Positions 8,645-17,015 of a stretch of 64,000 nt of DNA are shown here, piece by piece. The notes under the pieces were generated by a model that saw only the letters and a program-made list of their open reading frames with translations, made no database searches and was not told the DNA's origin. How positions within the stretch are numbered: the first letter of the stretch is position 1; every line of letters starts with the position of its first letter. Position numbers and translations under genes: made by a program. The stretch lies in assembly GCF_002149015.1 (NCBI RefSeq), contig NZ_NGFO01000016.1, positions 1 through 64,000 on the forward strand, given 5' to 3'. The DNA comes from Gordonia lacunae. Its GTDB lineage: Bacteria; Actinomycetota; Actinomycetes; Mycobacteriales; Mycobacteriaceae.

Positions 8645-8664
8645 CGTGTGGGATGGCGGGGTGA

Positions 8665-9756
8665 CTATTCGCAGGCGACGCCGTCGCCGTCGCGGTCGAG
8701 CTTGCTGCTGTAACCGGGCTGGCCGGCGTAGATCGGGGCCGCGCCCGCGGCGCGGACTGCCGAGCAGTTGGCGTAGTAGACCGACGACGGCGCCTCAGCC
8801 GCAGGTGGCGGGGTGTAGGTCGTCGTCGGCGGCGTGTAGGCCGGTTCCGGGAGCGGTGTCGCCGTCGAGGTCCGGGTGTTGGGGATCTGGCGGGTCGTCG
8901 GTGCCGGAACCGCGGCGCCGCAGCTACCGAGAACGCGGGTGATGGCGTCCTTCTCGGCCTGGGTCACCCACAGCTGGTAGGCAGCTTTGACCTCGACCTG
9001 ACGGGCGACGTAGGTGCAGCGGTAGGAACGGTTCGGCGGCAGCCAGGTCGCAGCGTCACCGTCGCCCTTCTGCTGGTTGGTGGGGCCGTCGGTGGCTTGC
9101 AGGTTGCGCGGATCGTTGGCGAAGTCCGCTCGCTGAGCCGCGGAGAGCTGCTGGGCACCCTTCTGCCATGCATCCGACAACGCGACGACGTGGTCGATCT
9201 GCACCGCCGACGAAGTCTGCTGGCCACGCACGAACGGGATGGTGGTGCCGGTGTAGGGGTCGGCAATGGTCCCGGACTGCACCGCGCAGCCGTTCGAGCC
9301 GGGCTTGAGCACGATGTTGGTGAGATCGCGGCGCAGGATGTCGTTGCGGGTGTCGCAGCCGTTGTGGCCGCTGTCGACGTTCACGTCATCGGTCCAGGCC
9401 TGCCCGAACAAGGCACGGTCATACCCCGTCTTGGGTGCGCGACCCTTCACCTCGAGCGTGTCCAGCGTCGCCAGTGCTTTGTTCGCGGCCGGTGCCGCCG
9501 ACACCGTGACGACCGGCGTCGCCGTGGGCAGCGACACCACCTCCGACGCCGTCGCGGCCGACGTCGTCGTCGCAGGCAGGGTCGAGGTGTCAGCGACCCG
9601 CTCGGTGGTCGTATCGGTCGTCCCGCACGCCCCCAGCGCCAGGGCCAGCACAGCCGCGCAGCTACCGATCAGAACCCGGGATCGCGTCCTGCGAGGTGAC
9701 GGGGTGGCCGGCGACTCTGGAGAGGAGACGGCAGGGGGGAGCGGGGGCATAGCCAT
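8665..9756 (-). CDS. Secreted HNH-family nuclease lipoprotein with Excalibur domain
   Basis: A 363-residue protein. The N-terminal hydrophobic segment (VLIGSCAAVLALALGAC) ends in a lipobox, so it should be lipid-anchored outside the membrane, followed by a Ser/Thr/Ala-rich linker. The core (about residues 100-270) is an HNH/DUF1524-type nuclease: IDHVVALSDAW, then DFANDPRNLQ, then NQQKGDGDAATWLPPN. After a Thr/Pro-rich linker the C-terminus is an Excalibur calcium-binding motif ending DRDGDGVACE. Such proteins are extracellular nucleases of actinobacteria. The ATG at 9756 follows GAAAGG; a second ATG at 9750 is possible. Confidence 0.85.
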   Translation of the reverse strand: MAMPPLPPAVSSPESPATPSPRRTRSRVLIGSCAAVLALALGACGTTDTTTERVADTSTLPATTTSAATASEVVSLPTATPVVTVSAAPAANKALATLDTLEVKGRAPKTGYDRALFGQAWTDDVNVDSGHNGCDTRNDILRRDLTNIVLKPGSNGCAVQSGTIADPYTGTTIPFVRGQQTSSAVQIDHVVALSDAWQKGAQQLSAAQRADFANDPRNLQATDGPTNQQKGDGDAATWLPPNRSYRCTYVARQVEVKAAYQLWVTQAEKDAITRVLGSCGAAVPAPTTRQIPNTRTSTATPLPEPAYTPPTTTYTPPPAAEAPSSVYYANCSAVRAAGAAPIYAGQPGYSSKLDRDGDGVACE

Positions 9757-9880
9757 TGAGCGGGAGAGCCTTTCACACAAGCGGCGACCGGCACGCACTG
9801 GCCGATCGAATGTCAACTACCTATAGCAACCCACTCGGACATCGTTACCAAACCGGACAATCCCGTCCCACGTTTGCTTC

Positions 9881-9936
9881 GGTGCCCCCGGACAGACTCG
9901 AACTGACACTGGACGGGCTTTGAATCCGTTGCCTCG
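9881..9936 (-). pseudogene. 3' tRNA-like fragment (possible attachment-site remnant)
   Basis: Read on the minus strand, the sequence has an anticodon-arm-like hairpin with loop TTCAAAG (anticodon CAA would be Leu) and a T-arm with the invariant GTTCGA at its centre and one mismatched stem pair. An acceptor-like CGGGGGC follows, then A and CC at 9881. No matching 5' acceptor strand (GCCCCCG) or D-arm is found upstream, where the HA gene begins. A tRNA 3' half without its 5' half is what integration at a tRNA gene can leave behind. No second copy is seen in the window. Could be chance; tentative. Confidence 0.35.
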
Positions 9937-9955
9937 GCTCCGCGGGTCGGTCGGA

Positions 9956-10657
9956 TCAGGAACGGCCTCGCGCAGTCCACCGCCAGTCCGGAAACTCGGT
10001 TTCGAGGCGGCGGACCCGGCCGGCCGACAGTCGGCCTCGACGGTAGTCGGCGCGACGGTTCGCTGCCCACTGGCCGATCGCGAAGCCGTCGATCACCTCA
10101 CGCTGGCGGGGGTTGCTGGTGCCGTGCACTACTCGATACCGATGCAGGTGCGCGAGGCCGGCCTCGAACGCGGCGGCCGATGCCGCGTCCTGGGGGTTCC
10201 ACAGCCAGTCCGCGAACTCGTTGTCGAACAGCGCGATTCGGTCAGCCGACAGTCGGCCCTTGCGGTAGTCGGCGCGACGGTTCGCCGCCCACTGCCCGAT
10301 CGGAAAACCGTCGATGACGTCGTGCTGGCGTGGGTTGCTGGTGCCGTAGACGGCGACGTAACGGCGCAGGTGTGCGATCCCGGCCGCGAAGGCGGCATCA
10401 AGCACGTTCCACCGCCAGCCGGGAAACTCGGTTTCGATGCGGCGGATCCGCTCGGGCGACAACCTGCCCAGCCGGTAGTCGGTGCGTCGGCTGTCGACCC
10501 AGCCACCGATCGCGAAGTCGCCGATCGTCGCGTGGCGGGCCGGCGAGCTCGAACCATGCGCGGCGACGTAGCGGTGCAGGTGCGCGATCCCGTCGTCGAA
10601 CCGCCGCTCGTCCGCATGACGACGGCCAGCGGTCGGGGAGTCGTGCTCGCTGGGCAC
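9956..10657 (-). CDS. Stand-alone helicase-associated (HA) domain protein, three repeats (HA-B)
   Basis: A 233-residue GTG-initiated protein consisting of three consecutive units of about 68-70 residues. Each fits the pattern G-x-x-HLxRYxAxHGTS, DGFPIGxWxxxRRxxYRxGxLS, ERI, EFPDWRW. This is the helicase-associated domain (PF03457 type), a small helical nucleic-acid-binding fold normally found in arrays at the C-terminus of superfamily 2 helicases. No helicase motifs are present here or in the neighbours. It starts 4 bases past the stop of the upstream HA gene and is the last gene of the Xre–RES–HA–HA unit. Likely a DNA-binding protein; target unknown. Confidence 0.8.
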   Translation of the reverse strand: MPSEHDSPTAGRRHADERRFDDGIAHLHRYVAAHGSSSPARHATIGDFAIGGWVDSRRTDYRLGRLSPERIRRIETEFPGWRWNVLDAAFAAGIAHLRRYVAVYGTSNPRQHDVIDGFPIGQWAANRRADYRKGRLSADRIALFDNEFADWLWNPQDAASAAAFEAGLAHLHRYRVVHGTSNPRQREVIDGFAIGQWAANRRADYRRGRLSAGRVRRLETEFPDWRWTARGRS

Positions 10658-10661
10658 GGCG

Positions 10662-11420
10662 TCACCGCCTGCTCTTCGTGGCGGCGGGTCGTACCGTCCA
10701 CCGCCAGTCCGGGAACTCGGTTTCGATGCGGCGGATCCGCTCTGCGGATAACTGACCTTTGCGGTAGTCGGCGCGCCGGGTGGCGACCCAGGTACCGATC
10801 GGGAACCCGTCGATCACATCCCGCTGCGGGACCTGGCTGGTGCCGTGGGCGGCGACGTAGCGGCGCAGGTGGGACAGTCCGGTCTCGAACGCCGTCGCGA
10901 AGGCCTCGTCCTGAGGCAGCCACCGCCAGTCCGGAAACTCGGACTCCAGACGCGCGATCCGCTCGGCCGACAGTCGGCCTCTGCGGTAGTCGGCGCGACG
11001 AGACGCGACCCAGGTACCGATCTCGAAACCGTCGACCACATCGCCTTCTCCGGCGTTGCTCGTGCCGTGGACGGCGGCGAAACGGCGCAGATGGGTCACG
11101 CCGACGTCGAACATCGCTTCGCGCACATTCCACACCCAGCCGGGGAACTCGGTTTCGAGGCAGCGGATCCGCTCGGCCGACAGTTGGCCCCGCCGGTACT
11201 CGGCACGGCGGTTGACGACCCACTGACCGATCGCGAACCCGTCGATCGTCGCGCCGCGGGGAGGTGAGCTGGAACCATGCATGGCGACGTAGCGGTGCAT
11301 GTGGGCGATCCCGGTGTCGAAGAGACGGTCGTAGGCATTACCACGGCTGGTCGAGCCAGCCTCCTGCTCGTTCGACGATGCGGGACAGCCTGTTTCAGGT
11401 CGGTCTATGCGGGGGTCCAC
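10662..11420 (-). CDS. Stand-alone helicase-associated (HA) domain protein, three repeats (HA-A)
   Basis: About 252 residues from a GTG at 11420 that overlaps the end of the RES gene by 16 bases; no better start is visible and the first 28 residues are low in order. The remainder is three HA units, each ending EFPGW/EFPDW-x-W and containing DGF-x-IG-x-WV and RRA-x-YR-x-GxLSAERI. The Trp, Gly and Arg positions match the family. It sits between the RES toxin gene and the second HA gene on the same strand, so it is probably translated from the same transcript as the toxin–antitoxin pair. Confidence 0.8.
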   Translation of the reverse strand: MDPRIDRPETGCPASSNEQEAGSTSRGNAYDRLFDTGIAHMHRYVAMHGSSSPPRGATIDGFAIGQWVVNRRAEYRRGQLSAERIRCLETEFPGWVWNVREAMFDVGVTHLRRFAAVHGTSNAGEGDVVDGFEIGTWVASRRADYRRGRLSAERIARLESEFPDWRWLPQDEAFATAFETGLSHLRRYVAAHGTSQVPQRDVIDGFPIGTWVATRRADYRKGQLSAERIRRIETEFPDWRWTVRPAATKSRR

Positions 11421-12157
11421 TCGAGTCCGAGGAGGGTCAGGGCGCGGGCCAGGTGTGGATCCGCGGCGTCGATGGGGCAGTGGTCGACCACGTCGATGTG
11501 GGGGCTGATGTCGGGGTCGGCGGCGCGTTCGTAGAGCGCCCACATACGCAGCTGGTCGCCGTGGCGGGAGTCGAACTCGATCCCGTCGACCGCTGCCTGT
11601 CCGTGGTCGGTGAGGGCGTAGAGCCAGCGGGAGATGGCCTGGGTGAGACCGCGGGGCCGCCCGTCCCGCAGAGCGGCGGTGTCGAGGTCATCGAGTCCGT
11701 AGCGGATCGCGAGCGGCCGAAACACCGTCCGCAGGGTGGCGAGGCTGTCCGGGTCGGCGGGCACCGCGAACCGGCCGGTCAGGGTGGCGTGGCCGAGCAT
11801 CCTTGCCTCACACCACGATCGCGGGACGCGCCCGGGCGGCAGCGTGGGATAGTCCTGCTCGTCTTCGTCGTCGACGACGATGTCGTCGAGGTCGGCGATC
11901 AGTTGCGGGCTGGGTCGGGCGAAGGCGAGGACTTCGAGGTAGCAGGCCAGGGGAGTGTCGGCGCAGTACAGGGTGCGCCACACCCCGTCGGGGTCGTCCC
12001 AGCGGCCGGCGAAGCGGCCGTCGGTGGCGTACTCCCACGGCGTCCACTCCCACGGGCTTGGCGCGTACCCGACCCGGAAGATGGGCGTGGCGGCCCGGAT
12101 GCTGGTGGTGATCGGGCCGTGCAGGGTGCCGATCGTCGACGTGCGGGGTTGGTTCAT
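11405..12157 (-). CDS. RES-domain toxin (NAD+-targeting type)
   Basis: A 250-residue protein whose ATG at 12157 overlaps the antitoxin stop (ATGA). The N-terminal half carries the RES signature: PIFRVGY, then TDGRFAGRWDDPDG with the Arg-containing turn, then VWRTLYCADTPLACYLEVL with the conserved Tyr and Glu. RES toxins such as MbcT degrade NAD+ by phosphorolysis or hydrolysis, and their conserved Arg, Tyr and Glu line the active site. At 250 residues it is longer than the minimal domain, with an extra C-terminal region (YALTDHGQAAVDGIEFDSRH) typical of the longer actinobacterial members. It pairs with the Xre-type antitoxin upstream, and two HA genes follow. Confidence 0.85.
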   Translation of the reverse strand: MNQPRTSTIGTLHGPITTSIRAATPIFRVGYAPSPWEWTPWEYATDGRFAGRWDDPDGVWRTLYCADTPLACYLEVLAFARPSPQLIADLDDIVVDDEDEQDYPTLPPGRVPRSWCEARMLGHATLTGRFAVPADPDSLATLRTVFRPLAIRYGLDDLDTAALRDGRPRGLTQAISRWLYALTDHGQAAVDGIEFDSRHGDQLRMWALYERAADPDISPHIDVVDHCPIDAADPHLARALTLLGLEWTPA

Positions 12158-12546
12158 CCCACCGCGGCGAACTGGCGGGCAGCGTTGAGTACCTGGGGGC
12201 CGACGTCGGCGAGTTCGCCGTCGCGCAGCAGCAACGCCGGCGCCCGGTCGTCGAGGACCGGGTTGAGGCCCTGAAACCACGCCTGAGCGACGGCGGGGGT
12301 GTCGCGTTCGGTGATCAGGCGGGCGGCGCGGTAGGCGATCCGGAGCCGTTCGACGTCCTCGGGGTTGGCGATGGTGCGGGTGCCCTCAGCCCACTGCCGC
12401 ACCGCTCGGGTTTCGCTGACCCGGCCCAGGTAGGCCACGAGTTTCGCGCCGAGCAGATCGCGCAACGCAGCCACGAGTTTGGGCTGCGACATACGGGCCG
12501 CTTCGGCGTAGGCGGCCAAATCCGGCCGGGGATGCGCTGCAGTCAT
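12154..12546 (-). CDS. Xre/MbcA/ParS-type antitoxin
   Basis: A 130-residue protein starting at an ATG with GAGAGG about 8 bases upstream. The N-terminal part (QPKLVAALRDLLGAKLVAYL, RQWAEGTRTI) is the Xre-like helical region. The C-terminal WFQGLNPVLDDRAPALLLRD is the DUF2384-like toxin-binding segment typical of antitoxins that pair with RES toxins. It would block the RES active site and repress its own promoter in the 12547-12694 region. First gene of the four-gene minus-strand unit. Confidence 0.85.
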   Translation of the reverse strand: MTAAHPRPDLAAYAEAARMSQPKLVAALRDLLGAKLVAYLGRVSETRAVRQWAEGTRTIANPEDVERLRIAYRAARLITERDTPAVAQAWFQGLNPVLDDRAPALLLRDGELADVGPQVLNAARQFAAVG

Positions 12547-12694
12547 GGTGATCACCTCTCGATCCCAGTATAGATCCCATACCGTGTGACAGCCAGCCGC
12601 CAGGGGGATTGCCTGCCGGCGACACCTCGGTGGTCGTGGGTGAAAACGCCGGGTTGGTGGTCGACCGCTCGCTGGCGACAGGCACACTAGGACT
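12547..12694. promoter_or_regulatory. Divergent promoter region between antitoxin and HA-C genes
   Basis: 148 bases separate the antitoxin ATG (minus) from the GTG of the third HA gene (plus). It must hold promoters for both directions and is where an Xre-type antitoxin would autoregulate. It is locally AT-richer (AGTATAGATCCCATACCGTG at 12567-12586). No clear operator can be assigned. Confidence 0.4.
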
Positions 12695-13330
12695 GTGACC
12701 AGCCGATTCGATGAGGGTGTCGCCCATCTACATCGGTACGTCGCCGTGCACGGCACTAGTAGCCCGCGCCAGCGGGACGTCATCGACGGCTTCCCGATAG
12801 GCCGGTGGGTCAACACACGCCGCACCGACTATCGCCGCGGCGTCTTGCCCGCGGAGCGGATCGCGCAACTCGAGTCCGAGTTCCCCGACTGGCGATGGAA
12901 GACCAACGCACGGACGTCCTTCGCTGCCGGCCTGACCCATCTGCGTCGCTACGCCGCAGCCCATGGCACCGGCAACGCCCGCCGACACGACGTCATCGAC
13001 GGATTCCCGATCGGTACCTGGGTCGCCAGCCGCCGCGCCGAATACCGGGCCGGACAAATGCCACCTGAACACGTCCGCCAGATTGAAGCCGAGTTCCCCG
13101 ATTGGCAGTGGACCCTGCGGACACGAGCACCGTTCCACGTCGGCCTGGACCACCTGCACAGCTACGCCGCGGCCCACGGCACCAGCTCGCCACCCCGCCA
13201 CGCGACTATCGACGGGTTCCCCATTGGTGCCTGGGTGGCCAAACGCCGCACCGAGTACCGACGACACCGACTCTCGAGCGACCGGATCACCCAGATCGAA
13301 ACCGAGTTCCCCGACTGGCAGTGGAACTGA
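12695..13330 (+). CDS. Stand-alone helicase-associated (HA) domain protein, three repeats (HA-C)
   Basis: A 211-residue protein from a GTG at 12695, made of three HA units starting almost at residue 1. Each has HLxRY or HLHSY, AHGTS/AHGTG, DGFPIG-x-W, RR-x-(D/E)YR and EFPDW-x-W. It is divergent from the antitoxin and the paralogous HA-A and HA-B genes. Its stop codon TGA (13328-13330) is the first three bases of the IS terminal repeat, so the insertion supplies the stop. The related proteins end within a few residues of the last W-x-W, so little or nothing of the domain is lost. Confidence 0.8.
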   Translation: MTSRFDEGVAHLHRYVAVHGTSSPRQRDVIDGFPIGRWVNTRRTDYRRGVLPAERIAQLESEFPDWRWKTNARTSFAAGLTHLRRYAAAHGTGNARRHDVIDGFPIGTWVASRRAEYRAGQMPPEHVRQIEAEFPDWQWTLRTRAPFHVGLDHLHSYAAAHGTSSPPRHATIDGFPIGAWVAKRRTEYRRHRLSSDRITQIETEFPDWQWN

Positions 13331-13355
13331 ATCGCCCCGGGTTTGCTGGAGGCTC
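13328..13355 (+). repeat. IS3 terminal inverted repeat (orfB end)
   Basis: 28 bases starting TGAATCGCCCCGGG, paired with 14454-14481 in inverted orientation with four mismatches. The first three bases form the stop codon of the HA-C gene. Confidence 0.9.
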
Positions 13356-13357
13356 GG

Positions 13358-14109
<752 letters not shown>

Positions 14110-14111
14110 GA

Positions 14112-14429
14112 TCAGCGCTGTGGGCGGTCGATCTCCGCCGCAAAGAAAGCCGAAGCCTGCTTCAAGATCGTGTTCGCTCGCCGCAGTTCACGGTTCTCCC
14201 GCTCCAACGCCGCGATGCGGTCAGCGTCCTCACTCGTGGTGCCCGGGCGGACCCCGCCGTCGATCTCGGCCTGACGAACCCAATTGCGCAACGCCTCGGG
14301 ATGGACTCCGAGCTGATCGGCGATCCGCTTGATCGCACCTCTCGACGAATCGGGATCTCGTCGCGCTTCACATGCCATCCGGGTGGCCCGGTCCTTGAGT
14401 TCCTCACTGTACTTGCGTGGTGCTGCCAT
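14112..14429 (-). CDS. IS3-family transposase OrfA
   Basis: A 105-residue protein beginning MAAPRKYSEELKDRATRMA (an upstream in-frame ATG at 14438 is possible). It has the HTH_Tnp_1-type helix-turn-helix (IADQLGVHPEALRNWVRQAE, then IDGGVRPGTT) and a C-terminal leucine-zipper-like helix (ALERENRELRRANTILKQAS), the usual layout of IS3 OrfA. It binds the IS ends and in intact elements is joined to OrfB by a -1 frameshift near its 3' end. It appears intact, unlike OrfB. Confidence 0.9.
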   Translation of the reverse strand: MAAPRKYSEELKDRATRMACEARRDPDSSRGAIKRIADQLGVHPEALRNWVRQAEIDGGVRPGTTSEDADRIAALERENRELRRANTILKQASAFFAAEIDRPQR

Positions 14430-14453
14430 GCTCTCCATCCTTCACAGGTTCGA

Positions 14454-14481
14454 GAGCCTCCGACAGACCCGGGGCGGTTCA
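14454..14481 (-). repeat. IS3 terminal inverted repeat (orfA end)
   Basis: The inverted partner of 13328-13355. Read on the minus strand it begins TGAACCGCCCCGGG. The base after 14481 starts the remaining ltrA coding sequence. Confidence 0.9.
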
Positions 14482-15175
14482 CTGGCTGCTGTGGCTGCTC
14501 GTCCCGTCGGGCACGGCCGCGACCATCGGGTTCGTGGTGCTCGTCGGCGCCGAACTCGCCGTGCCGGTGATCGCCGAACGACAAGGGAACACGCCATGGC
14601 ATCCGCACCACATCACCGAGCGCTACGGCCTGTTCACGCTCATCCTCCTCGGTGAGAGTCTGCTGGCGTCGTCGAACGCGATCATCGAGGCGCTGCACAG
14701 CGAGCAGGAGCTCGCGCCGCTCATCTCGATTGCGATCCTGACCTTCATCGCGACCGCCGCCCTGTGGTGGATCTACTTCTGGCCGCCGCATCACCGGGCC
14801 ATCGGCGGATTGCTCGCCGATTCACTCCGATACGGATACGTGCACTACTTCGTCTTTGCGGCGGCCGGAGCCTTCTCGGCGGGCATCGAGGTCGAAATCG
14901 ATGTCCTGACTCATCACAGCGAGCTGACGGAAACCCAGGCGTCGTTCACCGTCACGATCCCCATCGCGGTCTTCATCATCGGCATCTGGTGGATCGCCCT
15001 GCGCGCCAATGCCGATCGCGTGGTCAACACCGTGGTCCCGGTGGGCGCGCTGCTCGTGCTGCTCGACCCGGTCATCCCGGTTCCGTTCGCGTTGACCGCG
15101 GTGTTCCTCATCGCGATCGTCGTCGTGCTGGTCCTGCGGCCGCCGCTGAGCGTGGAAGGCGGCGCGCACGGGTGA
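14482..15175 (+). pseudogene. ltrA: ltrA-family membrane protein, N-terminus lost at IS junction
   Basis: About 231 residues of a low-temperature-requirement-A-type membrane protein. Several hydrophobic helices are separated by the conserved segment HHITERYGLFTLILLGESLL and later ALWWIYF. Family members are roughly 380-400 residues, so the first 150-170 residues are missing. The reading frame enters from the IS end with no ribosome site or sensible start. The body has no stop or frameshift, so the truncation is probably recent. The missing 5' part is not elsewhere in this window. Confidence 0.85.
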
Positions 15176-15228
15176 ACTGACGCCCATCACGACGCTGAAG
15201 TGGTGTGGACGGACGACTGCTGGAACTG

Positions 15229-16131
15229 TCAGACACCGGGCCCGCGCACCATCGCATCACGGACAGCGGAGTGAGTGTGCGGCAACCACATCGCCTGCAC
15301 GGGGGCCAGCGGCGGATCGTCGAAGGCGACGACACGGACCGCTCCGCCCTGGAGGTCCCCGGGAACGTCGGTGACGAAAGCACACGCCTCGGGGTATCGC
15401 TGAACCGCGGTGAAAGGTGGCGTTCCCTGGATCGGGTTCACGATGAGGGTGGGCTCGAAACCTTTACGGCGGCAGTAGGAGATGAGGAAGTCGGTGTAGA
15501 ACGACCGGCGTTCGGGTGCCCAGACCACGATGGGAGTGCCGATGAGGTCGGGCGCACTGACGGAGCTACGGTTGGCGAGGTGATGGTCGGCGACGACCGC
15601 GATCCGCAGCTCGTGATAGGCGAACACGGCCGAGGTCAGGTTTGCCGGCGAATCGACGCCGCGGCGGAGTGCGACGTCGACCTCGTTGGCGAACAGCAGT
15701 TCGTGGAGCTGCCCGGGAAAGACCTGCCGGGCCGTGATCGGCTGGTGTGGCATCGACTCGATCGCGGGCGTGATGAGGTGGTAGACCTCTTCGCCCGAGA
15801 TGGCGGGAGAGTGCCCGACGACGAAAGGTCTGACCACGCCACGAGCGGACTCGCGAACGTGGGTGAGAAGGGCGCTGTTGCCCGCAAGTATGGACTTGGC
15901 GCCCGAGTAGAGCGCGTTTCCGGCGTCGGTCAGGTGCAACTTGCGCCGGCTGCGATCGAAGACTGCGACGTCCACCTCGCGCTCAAGCTGACGCATCGAC
16001 GCGGACAGGGCTTGCTGGGTGAGGTAGAGCTGTTGGGCCGCAGCGGACAATGTGTCGGATTCGACCGCCACCACGAACTGATGGAGTCGCCGGGTATCGA
16101 GCAGTTCGAGGTCCGGTGGTGTCATGAACAT
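15229..16131 (-). CDS. LysR-family transcriptional regulator
   Basis: A 300-residue protein (or 298 from the ATG at 16125). The N-terminal winged helix-turn-helix is RRLHQFVVAVESDTLSAAAQ followed by LYLTQQALSASMRQLEREVD, and the C-terminal two-thirds is a periplasmic-binding-like effector domain (VVGHSPAIS, DVALRRGVD, LRIAVVADHHL). LysR regulators usually control the divergent gene and themselves. Here the divergent neighbour is an SDR oxidoreductase 78 bases away, and an inverted repeat at 16130-16175 lies between them. The effector is unknown. Confidence 0.9.
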   Translation of the reverse strand: MFMTPPDLELLDTRRLHQFVVAVESDTLSAAAQQLYLTQQALSASMRQLEREVDVAVFDRSRRKLHLTDAGNALYSGAKSILAGNSALLTHVRESARGVVRPFVVGHSPAISGEEVYHLITPAIESMPHQPITARQVFPGQLHELLFANEVDVALRRGVDSPANLTSAVFAYHELRIAVVADHHLANRSSVSAPDLIGTPIVVWAPERRSFYTDFLISYCRRKGFEPTLIVNPIQGTPPFTAVQRYPEACAFVTDVPGDLQGGAVRVVAFDDPPLAPVQAMWLPHTHSAVRDAMVRGPGV

Positions 16132-16175
16132 CGATCATACAAGTGTGGTTTGTGATAACACCATGCATGATCGAT
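16130..16175. promoter_or_regulatory. Inverted repeat, candidate LysR operator
   Basis: ATCGATCA at 16130-16137 and TGATCGAT at 16168-16175 form a perfect 8-bp inverted repeat spanning the AT-rich divergent promoter region. A site overlapping the LysR start and lying just upstream of the SDR gene is where such a regulator would bind. Confidence 0.5.
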
Positions 16176-16209
16176 TGAACTTTGTGCGTTGTGCTCCAAC
16201 ACTGGGGGC

Positions 16210-16986
16210 ATGACCACACAGGAGAAAGCAACAGAATCCACTCGGCTCGATGGCAAGAGCGCTCTCGTAGCGGGCGGCGCGAAGAACCTGGGAAGGCTTG
16301 TCGCCCTGGATCTGGCGCGTAGGGGCGCCAACGTGTTCGTCCACTACAACAGCGACGCGACGAAGACAGCTGCAGACGAGACGGTCACAGAGATCCGTGC
16401 GCTGGGTGTGGAGGCCGCCGCCTATCAGGGCGACCTCACGACGGCGTCGTCGGTCACAGACTTGTTCGATACCGCGACCAGGGATCTCGGTCGGCTCGAC
16501 ATCGCGATCAACACCGTCGGCAAGGTCTTGCGCAAGCCGATCCTCGAGACCACCGAGGATGAGTACGATGCGATGTTCGCCATCAACTCGAAGGCCGCGT
16601 ACTTCTTCCTCAAGGAGGCCGGGACGCACCTCGAACGGGGTGGCAAGGTGATCACGATCGTCACGAGCCTGCTCGCCGCCTACACGGACGGGTACTCGAC
16701 CTACGCGGGTGGCAAGAGCCCGGTGGAGCACTTCAATCGCGCGGCGTCGAAGGAGTTCGCCGACCGTGGCATCTCGGTCAACGCGATCGGACCCGGCCCG
16801 ATGGACACGCCGTTCTTCTATCCGCAGGAAACGCCCGAGCGCGTCGAGTTCCACAAGTCGCAGGCCATGGGCGATCAGCTGACCAAGATCGAGGACATCG
16901 CGCCGATCGTCACGTTCTTGTGCACCGAGGGCTGGTGGATAACCGGACAAACACTCTTTGCCAACGGCGGTTACACCACACGCTGA
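16210..16986 (+). CDS. Short-chain dehydrogenase/reductase (SDR)
   Basis: A 258-residue classical SDR. The Rossmann nucleotide-binding loop is VAGGAKNLGRL (GGxxxxLG variant), with NTVG after the fourth strand and the catalytic Tyr and Lys in YAGGK. GPGPMDTPFF is the usual post-catalytic segment, and GWWITGQTLFANGGYTT is the typical C-terminus. It would reduce or oxidise a carbonyl/alcohol with NAD(P)H; the YNSDATK segment after strand 2 hints at NADP preference. Divergent from the LysR gene and followed 29 bases later by an NTF2-like gene. Confidence 0.9.
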   Translation: MTTQEKATESTRLDGKSALVAGGAKNLGRLVALDLARRGANVFVHYNSDATKTAADETVTEIRALGVEAAAYQGDLTTASSVTDLFDTATRDLGRLDIAINTVGKVLRKPILETTEDEYDAMFAINSKAAYFFLKEAGTHLERGGKVITIVTSLLAAYTDGYSTYAGGKSPVEHFNRAASKEFADRGISVNAIGPGPMDTPFFYPQETPERVEFHKSQAMGDQLTKIEDIAPIVTFLCTEGWWITGQTLFANGGYTTR

Positions 16987-17015
16987 TTCCCACCGACGAC
17001 GAGAGGAGGCAGTAC

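Noticed and set aside
9881-9936. A selenocysteine tRNA, suggested by a TTCAAA loop
   Set aside because: No long variable arm, no 8-bp acceptor and no 5' half; the loop fits an ordinary class-I or Leu-like arrangement at best.
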